A DNA stretch of 64,000 bases from NCBI GenBank assembly GCA_024741835.1, contig JAENRP010000194.1:894-64893 (forward strand), written 5' to 3'. This document shows, piece by piece, positions 56,427-64,000 of this stretch. The position numbers and the translations under genes are program-made. The DNA comes from Diplocarpon mali. Lineage: Eukaryota; Ascomycota; Leotiomycetes; Helotiales; Drepanopezizaceae. Below the pieces are notes generated by a model. That model was not told the DNA's origin. It was given only the letters and a program-made list of their open reading frames with translations, and did no database searches. Positions within the stretch are counted from its first letter, which is position 1, and every line of letters starts with the position of its first letter.

Positions 56427-56680
56427 TATTATAGCCGCATTATATATACGGTTATATTACGTATTAGTTAGGTATACGAAGTCAGGTGCCTGCTAAGGTA
56501 GCAAGGTGGCTGGATTATATATATACTAGTGAAGCACTTGTACTTATTCTAGAAGAGCTTTACTAAAGACCTCTCTTCTTCTTCATCTTTTCTTCTCAAT
56601 TACATAGCGTACCTCTTAAGGCAATATAGTCAGCGTCATTCGATTCTCGCCTTCTGTACGCTCGAGAGCGAGTCGTAACA
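56427..56680 (+). repeat. Gypsy 3' LTR
   Basis: 254 bases from TATTATAGCCGCATTA to GAGCGAGTCGTAACA, preceded by a polypurine tract. It keeps the CA terminus lost in the 5' LTR. Confidence 0.88.
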
Positions 56681-56685
56681 CTACT
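56681..56685 (+). other. Target-site duplication CTACT, right
   Basis: Matches 49524-49528. Deleting the gypsy element and one copy rejoins the copia A frame. Confidence 0.8.
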
Positions 56686-56791
56686 ACTCCATTCTTAGCA
56701 AATTCCTTACTAACCCTTTGCTATAATATATAGCAGCTTCAAAACGAGTTTTACAATACTTATAAGGAATGCGATTCTATTATACTACTTT
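56686..56791 (+). mobile_element. Ty1/copia retrotransposon A, 3' part
   Basis: Continuation of the copia RNase H region after the gypsy insertion: the bases read SILSKFLTNPL and then AASKRVLQYL, the copia order directly following the YLTHYTR-DILYY stretch that ends at 49523. Truncated at 56792 by the S1 solo LTR; I could not find copia sequence beyond it. Confidence 0.75.
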
Positions 56792-57090
56792 TATAGGTTC
56801 TATACCGGTAATTGATATTTATATGAATATAGTTAAGTACTTATTATTAAAAAGAATCTATTATAATGTCTATCTATCTTTATATAACTGAGATAGTACC
56901 TTTATACCTTTAAATGTCCTCCCTCTTATAGTCCCTCTTAGCTGCATATGAATATCCTTCTAAGGTCCTCCGGCTGAATAGCCGTTTGAAATGCATATAA
57001 AACCCCTTATATTATATATAGTATAACTATATAGGATGACCTTAGGAACAAGGGCAAGTTGCCTCTTATATAGGAATCTGCGTACTAATA
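56792..57090 (+). mobile_element. Solo LTR, family S1, copy 3
   Basis: 299 bases from TATAGGTTCTATACCGG to GCGTACTAATA, aligned by eye over its whole length with 6034-6333 and 7284-7582. The termini have decayed (TG to TA, CA to TA). No target duplication is recognisable (ACTTT left, CTAGT right), from decay or a rearrangement. Confidence 0.75.
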
Positions 57091-58869
57091 CTAGTAGTAC
57101 TCTCTTTTAAAAAGACCTTTTTAACTTATATAAGGAAGTACGTAGAATAGGTATATAAAGGAGGTAGATTGGTAGCAAATAATTAAATGGTAATAAAGAA
57201 TAAAATAGTAAAGATAAATAGCTTAATAGTAAAGGTAAATGTAATAGGTAGTAAGGATAGTATATAAAAAGTAGAATAGTAAAGATAAAGGCAAATAGTA
57301 AAGAGGGAAAGGAAAGGTATTTAAATAATAGAAGTAATCTAAAGTCTTTATTTAAGCCTTATAGTAGTGCGATTATAGTCCGGTTGCATTCTAATAGGTT
57401 CGAGACTCTTTATTAAAGAGTCATCTGGAGTTATAATCTACTATAGCTATAAATTATAATAATTTATAGAAGGGAAAAGAAGGGCCTTTAAGAAGGTATA
57501 TATATTGAGCTTTCCTCCTCCTTTGATCTTTTAACTCTAACTCCTACTTTTTATAAGTAGGTCGATTCCTCCTCTTGCTTTTAAGTTAATTAACCTTATA
57601 GTAGATCTTATCTCATATTATTCTATTAATACTATTATTATTATTAGTAAGTGTTTTAATTATTAGCTAACCCCTTCTAATATATATATCGCTAACTTAG
57701 ATAGTACTTAAATGCAATCTAGAAGACCTGCCTAAGGCGTTTTAGGTGCTTTGCGTATATTATACGCAAGTGATATTAAGAAAGGAGGCTAGTAAGAATA
57801 ATACTAGCTATATATATATATTTAATACTCTTACTTTTAAGAAGTATGACTATTGTATTACGTAGTAGGTAAAGTATATTTTAGTAAGTGCCTTTTAATA
57901 TCCTCTTACTTTAATAACCTCTAATAGATGTCTATTTTAGATACTTATCTAGGCTTAGGATAAGTATATTATTCTTTAGGATGCTCGGGTTAGTAGTAAT
58001 ATTAAAGTAATCTAAGAGGCGGCCCAAATCCTATTTAAAAAGACTTAGATATAAATCTCTATAGTTTTAAAGACTTAGGATGCCCTTTAGCTAGCTTAGC
58101 TAAACGAAGCTTATGCCCTCTATTATAGTATCAACCTTACGAATACCTAGTAGGCTATAAGTGCCCTTAAATCCATTTGATATTAATAATTAACTGTTTA
58201 TAAGATCTATTACGCGCTATTTAAGGCGGTAATACTACCCTTAGGCATCTTAAGACTTAAGGCGCTAAGGTACTTAGCGCCCTTTAATATATAAAGGGGT
58301 TATTTAGCTCAGCTAAAGGCTATTCTTAGGCTCCCTTTAATAATATCTGCTGCTAAAAATGTAAGGGCAGATAGGTGCCTTTTAAGGGCTCTTTAAAGGG
58401 TAAGGATCTGGATCTCAATAATTTAAATAAGCTAAATCTAAAGGAGATCGCGGCCGCTCTTGCTTAAGTGCAAGCTTAAGAGGAGCGGGCCAACTTAGCC
58501 GCTGCTTTAAGTAGTAAGGCTTCTAGGCCTTAGGGGTTTAGAGATCTACGCTTTAGAAATCCTAGTGCTTAAGATAGGTGCTTATTAAGGGTAGAATTAT
58601 TAGTAGATTATTATTTTTAATAATATAATAATTGCTGCTTTACTATAACCTCCTTCTTTAGTACTGCTTAAGTGATAAAAAAAATGCAAATATGCGCAGG
58701 TAAGTAAGAAAAGATAAAAAGAAGGTAGTAATAGCAAGTATAGGAATATAGTAAGAAAAGATAAAAAAGAAGGTAGTAATAGTAAGTGTAGGAATATATC
58801 TTATAGTAAAATAAAAAAATAAAAAAATTGCTAATAGCTTGCAATTAAAAATATCGGATATTATTAATC
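57091..58869. other. Degenerate AT-rich region, unassigned
   Basis: From 57180 to 57310 a degenerate AATAGTAAAGRTAAA-like stutter. From about 57900 to 58560 the plus strand has coding-like texture with stops at Gln positions (for example QEAAQILFKKTQ, SINLTNTQQAISALKSI, LNLKEIAAALAQVQAQEERA) and possibly a Cys cluster near 58350. I could not place it in a family or a single frame. It may belong to a third element, or include the 3' LTR of copia B. Confidence 0.4.
58704..58798. repeat. 47/48-bp tandem duplication
   Basis: Two adjacent units starting GTAAGAAAAGATAAAA (58704-58750 and 58751-58798). They differ by a few G/A, C/T changes and one A-run length change. Confidence 0.85.
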
Positions 58870-61800
58870 TAAGACCTTTTTAAGTCTAGTTATACCCTAA
58901 TAAGCCTTTGTACCTATCTCTCCTTTCTAATAGTTATCGAATTAGTATCTACTAGTTGCTAAAGGGCCTGATTTGGATTGGCTTTTGTTATAGCGTTAGT
59001 AGGGTTGCTAGCGCTATCGATTTAATATATCTTTATAAGCTTCTTATTCTTATATGATTATCGAATAGCCATTATATCGATTATCAATCGCTTCTCCTTT
59101 ATAGTACCTAATTTGATAATACACTTATATAAGGAGAGGGAATCTGTATATATAATAGTAGGGAGGTAGGGTAAACTTAGCTTAGCTGTTACTATATCGA
59201 TTGTTATAGCTATAGAAACCAGCATATTAATACCTGCTACTATAGTATACAATTCGGAGGCTAGTATAGCTCTTGTTACTCTCTTACACTTTGTTAAGCT
59301 ATAGTATAGAATATTGCCTTTTAAAGTAAATTGCGATTCTCTTTCCTCTTTAGTAGCTAGTACGATAATATAGCCGATCTGCGAGCTTAAATCCTTATTA
59401 TTAGTAAAAGATCCATCGATAAATATGAATAGTTTAGTATTTTACAAATTGATAGTAAGGTAGGTCAGGCCTCTTTCGAGGTTGTTTCAGATTCACTTAA
59501 GTCGCTTATTCAGATTCTTTGCATCTTAAACTATTAGATCCTAGTATTAGACTATAGCTAATAAATCGAAGGAAGCTTCTGGCTAGTAGATTGTAGCTAA
59601 ATAAGCTCCTTTTGCTCTTTGCTTTAGGTATTATTACTTATAGCCCTCTTAAGAAGTATCGACTAGTTCTAGCCTTTAGCCTTGGCCCTTTTATCGCATA
59701 TATACTATATCCCCTTCTTAGGAAATAATATACTTATTGAAAGCTAGTGATTTAGTGCTCGATAGGTATTATATTAGCTTTGTAAGGAATCCTACCCTTT
59801 TGATCTTATCCTCCTCCTTTTTTAAGAAGTCTACTTCTCCAAGTATTAAAGTGTTATCTATTTGTATTCCTATTATGCTAAAAAAGGGAGAAGTGCTTAA
59901 GGTTAATAATAGATAAGGGTCATAAGTTGAGTTGGCTATATTAAGATTGCTGCAATAGTGCTTATAGTAGGTATTAAACTAGTGATTTCCTAATTCGGGA
60001 ATACTATAGAGTAGTAGTACCACTTTAAAGATTATACTTATAGGGAATAGCTTAGCGATATCTTATAAGGGAAATATAAATATATCGCGTAATAGCTTTA
60101 AAGCTACTTAGGTATATACTTATATAATATCCTATAGGCTGAGAATGCCCTTCTTGCCTTATTCTTTAAAGTGTTCCTGGACTAATACTAAAAGGCATAC
60201 TAAAAGGCGTTGGCTTACTTATTAGATCATTAGAGATTAGGTGATTATACCTTCCTCCTTCTTACTAGTATTATTCTAGGCTTATATAATTAGGTGTGAT
60301 TTCTTAAATAGGTGATCTATCTCCTTTCCCTTTATCTTATCAACTATTCTTAATTTGAAGATCCTTTTGCCTTTTATAGTAAGGTTATTTTTATTTATTA
60401 ATATAAATACCCCTTTGTTTATTAGCCTTTAGTACTCCTTTAAGCGAGATTGTTAGAAAGGGCGCCTAGGAGTAGTGATCTTGCCTTTTGCCTATAGCTT
60501 TTGCGACAGTTCTTGGTCCTTATTCTCCTTCTCTATTAGGAATACCTCTGATTTAGCCATATATAACTTATCATCTGCTTTAAAGGATATCTATATCTTA
60601 GCATTATAATTGTTATTAATTATAAGAAGACTGGAAATAGGCTTAACAAAGGGAACCTCTACTCTTGGCGATTGCTTGTAGCTATTAAGTTGCAGCTTAA
60701 TTAAGTGAGAGGGCTCTACTTCTTTATTAATATTAGTTGCGTTCTACTCCCTTTTAGTAGTCGTTTGATCCTTAGGTTTAGTTCCTTTAGTTTCCTCTAA
60801 GTAGTTTTCTTTATTATCGATTTTAAATAGATGTACGCTTATCGATTTAAAGTACTTTATTCTGCCACCGATATTGACTATATAGGTTTCGTTCTCTAAG
60901 CCTAGGAACTCGAATAGGCCTATCTATCCTCCCTTCTCTTAATATACTAATATTAGGTCTTTTAGCCTTAAATCGTAGATATAAGTGGTTCTAGGGCCAT
61001 TCCTTATACTTAAAGCGTTATTAACCTTGCGAGTAGTATAGATCTTTCTAACTTCCTTTATAGCCTTTTTAATTATTACTATCCTTTATTCTACTAATGG
61101 ATTTAATAGATCTAGTTTAGTTAGCTTTAGATATACTTTGAAAATGAGTAAGGTAGGAATTATCTTATTAGGTCCTATTATATTATTGACTGCTTTAATA
61201 GCTATTTGTAGCCTTTTATTATCGCTTAATCGGGGGTGTTTAACTATTATTATTTTAAAGGTATATCTTAAAGGGTAATAATACTATTCGACCTTGCTAA
61301 TAGAGTGGTGCGCCTTTATAGGAATTAGCTTAAGGGTTATTCCTATAGATCTTAGAGAGCTTTTGAACTCTACTAAGTTGAAGTTAGTGCTATAGTTGTA
61401 TACTATAAAATTAGGAGGTCTAATATATATATTTAGCTAAGCTAATTTAAGGGCTTAAAATATTGCATTAGCCGAATATGCTCCTATTCCCTTCTATAAA
61501 AACCTTATAGCTTTAAATCCTATCGCTTTATCAACTATATAAAAGGCGTTCCTTCTACCGAATTAAGTAATATTGATATATATAGTATGATTGAAGTTAA
61601 TATTATCTTATAGCTTAAATCGGAATCTATAAGGGGCGTTGGCGTGGAGTTGGTAGTATTGGTATATTTTCCTTACTCTTGCTATAATACTGGAGTTTAT
61701 ATTATAACTAGCCTAGTTTAAGAGGTATTTAAGGTACTTTATCAAAAGATATCCGAATCTTTTATATAGCCTTTGGATCTCTATTTCTATTAAGTGGTAT

Positions 61801-64000
61801 ATATTAATTATACCTTTTAAAGTTATTAGAAGTTGCTCTATTATATTAAGTAAGAGCTATAGGTACTTGTGTTTTTTAATAATTAAGTATTTCTCCTTAC
61901 TAATGATAAGTAAATTATATAGATTGTCATATTTAGCTCCTATTTTATTAAGTTATTATAAGCAGACTAAAAATAGTATATCTGCCTTTATAATTAAGAA
62001 CTCTATAAGGCCTACTGGTATTCGAATAGTTGTTTTGCTGATTATATCTCACAAACCTACCCTAAAGGTAATTTTGTGCTTTTCAGCGCTAAGTGGAGTT
62101 AGAACTGCGTCTTATATATTTTGTAAGACTTTAAATTAGTTGATTTCTCTTATATTTTTATTTAAAGCGCTTATATTAATTAGGAATCCTTAAAAGAACT
62201 GATCCGTCTACTAGGTTATAAATACCTTAGGGTCTATTTATATAGGTTTATTAACCCTTATTATTAAAAGGTATTTAGCCTTTTGCTTTTCAAGCTGGTT
62301 AAGCATAGTTCTTAAGCCATACTCCTTCTTAAAAGCTAGGAATACTATAGTGAAGTTGATATTACTATCCTTAGGGTTGCTAATTGCTTAGTCCTCCTCT
62401 TTTAAAGACATTTCCTATTTATCCTTATTGGTTCTATTGCCTTTTGAATATACTCTATTATCTTCTTAAGCTAGGTATGCCTTATATGTTTTATCTATTA
62501 GCTTATACCCTTCAGCTTATCGGCTTGCTATATAGCGAGACTTCTAGGCAGCTCTTTCTTCTTCTAAGTGCTTACTACTATAGCAGTCCTTTTTCTAATA
62601 TATAATATACCTTATATAGCTTGGTTTCAGTTAGAAGGTTATTCCTCTCTTATTACCTTAGGTAAACTTTATCTTTCTATTTGAAAAGTGCGCTATAGAT
62701 TGCCCTTACTCTTTAGCTAAATGATATTAGGGTCTATTAGTAGCTAAACTAAGGTGCTAGGATCTAGATAGTCTATCCTAGGTAACTACTTTTGCGCAAG
62801 CTTATAAGCTATTCAATAGGGCTGGGAATATTGCTAATGGCTTAAAAAGTGCTATTTGGAAGAGCTGATTCTTAGAAATACCTTATATAAGTCTATCTTT
62901 AATCGATCGATCGTTCCTTATACTAGTATATAGGCCTAATTGCAAGTTCTATAGCTCTTTAGTATAGTTTTTAAGTTGGGTTAGGATTAGTTTCCCCTTC
63001 TAATAGTCTTCTTATTAGAATAGGTTAAATATTAGTTGAAACCACTTCCTTAAGAATTTGCTACTTCTCTCTTCGGTCTTGTAATTAGCCCGAATGGCCT
63101 CTACTAGCTTGGCAAACTTGAAGTTCTTATTTTATAAGTACTAATAATAGTATATTGAGGCCGAGTCTTATAGTATAAATAGAAAGGCTTTATATTATAT
63201 GCTTTAGTCTATTAAGGCTCTTTAGTATAAATTGGTAAATATATAAAGCTTTTCATTAAGGTGATCTTTCCTGCTTAAGTATTAAGTCTCCTTAGTATAT
63301 ATCTTATTTAGATTTATAAGGGTTTTGGCCTAATTTGAAGTTAAAGGTTCTATAATATACTAGGATAGTTAAGCGTCGCTTTAGTTAAGGTTTAGAAGCG
63401 CTCTTAAACCCCTCTTTATAGTAAAGGGTAGTAATGATTTGTCTCTTAATTAGATCGGTAGTATTAGTATTGGATTTAAGATCTCCAGGTATTACAAGAC
63501 TAAGGTTCGCCTTAATTAGGATTGATAAGGTATTCTTTTAAAGTTATACTATTTGGTTATTTGTCTTAAAGTGTCCGCTTTATATAGGTTATCTTATAAA
63601 GTATTATTATTATATCTAAGGTATCCTTGCTAAAGCGAGTCTTAGCGTACTATCTCTTATTTAGCTATAGTAACCCTTTAAGCGGGTGGCTTACTTATTC
63701 GTATAGATTTAGCAAATTCTAAGGTAGACCTTATTTTATATCTTAGAGATTGTACTATAACCGAGTTCGGTACTTCTTAGGTTTATGACTTTAGCTGGTC
63801 TTTTGGCCACTTATTTCCTTCTTAGTATACTATATTGAAAAGTGCTTAGCTAATTGAAACGCCCTTCTTATATTAAACGTATACTCTATAGTACTAAAGG
63901 TTGTCCTTTAGGTGTTATCGAATATCCTTATTTAGCGATTTAAAGTCGCTAACTATCCAATCTTAGAACTCCTCTTAAAAGTCTTTAGCGAGATATAACC
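58870..64000 (-). mobile_element. Ty1/copia retrotransposon B, partial (RIP-degraded)
   Basis: Minus-strand polyprotein remnant continuing past the window edge. Read from right to left: gag-like region about 64000-62350 (KDFQEEFQDWIVSDFKSLNK, QYYRVYVQYKKGVSISQALF); integrase about 61900-61000 (FRFKLQDNINFNHTIYINI, NAFYIVDKAIGFKA, RNGPRTTYIYDLRL); reverse transcriptase about 60560-59640 (FKLRIVDKIKGKEIDHLFKK, YSIPELGNHQFNTYYKHY, GIQIDNTLILGEVDF); RNase H about 59560-58890 (LPYLPTIIYTDSLSLYKCII, KLGTIKEKRLIIDIMAIR). IN before RT marks copia; the text belongs to a different lineage from copia A (no close match, and no P mini-repeats seen). Many Gln positions are TAA/TAG. No intact frame beyond 90 codons. 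Confidence 0.85.

Larger units (their letters stand above)
49529..56680 (+). mobile_element. Ty3/gypsy chromovirus, complete but RIP-degraded
   Basis: 7152 bases with two 254-base LTRs, flanked by CTACT. Plus-strand parts (approximate): gag 51240-52060 with a decayed zinc knuckle near 51985 (CYNYRALSHY); protease region 52190-52500; reverse transcriptase 53330-53960 with SAYLNDILIYLENS where the family has a D-D catalytic pair; RNase H 54200-54590 (LKTNASDSIVASVLSQ, YIDHKALKYF); integrase about 54960-55600 (HLIMDFIKLL, LDRGAQFVSSF); chromodomain about 56150-56290 (KLEYQIKWKGANKDLEQYLY); polypurine tract just before the 3' LTR (AAAGAGGAGGGGTAG). The order RT before IN and the terminal chromodomain mark a chromovirus. 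Frames carry many TAA/TAG. It sits inside copia A. No intact product can be made. Confidence 0.9.

Noticed and set aside
1..64000. tRNA or rRNA genes
   Set aside because: I looked for B-box-like GGTTCGAATCC words and cloverleaf context by eye and found none convincing; a covariance search would be decisive.

Overview
The window looks like nuclear DNA of a filamentous ascomycete (Pezizomycotina). Spliced genes with short GT..AG introns are typical of the group, and the protein sequences fit it, perhaps Leotiomycetes; that class assignment is an impression from memory, not a test. The sequence splits into two compartments: a gene-bearing half of balanced composition (about 1-36.8 kb, plus an island at 40.8-42.8 kb) and AT-rich, repeat-filled DNA (5.9-8.2 kb, 36.8-40.8 kb and 43.9 kb to the end). 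The AT-rich part shows the C-to-T / G-to-A decay expected of repeat-induced point mutation (RIP): where retroelement proteins should have glutamine, the frames carry TAA or TAG.

Gene half, left to right: chitin synthase export chaperone CHS7 (+); betaine aldehyde dehydrogenase (-); a nested repeat cluster; an orphan 528-residue coiled-coil protein (-); two decayed coiled-coil loci (-); a RING protein with two SUMO-interaction motifs (-); the splicing E3 ligase PRP19 (-), divergent from OHCU decarboxylase of uric acid catabolism (+); an uncharacterised basic protein (-); the ribosome assembly chaperone RRB1 (-), divergent from mitochondrial ribosomal protein bS6m (+); the neddylation E3 DCN1 (-); the sorting nexin MVP1 (-); ribosomal protein RPS29/uS14 (+); a RING-like protein lacking the canonical His (-). 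UTR1-type NAD kinase (-) stands alone between two AT-rich blocks. Splicing was resolved by hand for ten genes: in each, chosen junctions keep the frame and rebuild conserved protein sequence. The genes are mostly housekeeping (translation, splicing, neddylation, endosomal sorting, cell wall) and form no obvious cluster.

Repeat half: a degenerate Ty1/copia element (+, about 45.5-49.5 kb) is split by a complete Ty3/gypsy chromovirus (49529-56680) with two 254-bp LTRs and a CTACT target duplication; the copia frame resumes after it. A second copia (-) fills 58.9 kb to the window end and runs out of the window. Around these lie a 720-bp non-coding repeat family with hairpins at one end (four copies, one inserted inverted into another), a 300-bp solo-LTR family (three copies) and a different 262-bp solo LTR.

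The most unusual signal is a short GC-rich, nearly palindromic repeat of about 32-36 bp. It occurs ten times, only inside the coding frames of the two unrelated retroelements, always in the frame that reads roughly T-P-R-P-G-x-R-V, and always in linkers between domains. It resembles in behaviour the in-frame palindromic elements known from Rickettsia, but in a fungal nuclear genome.
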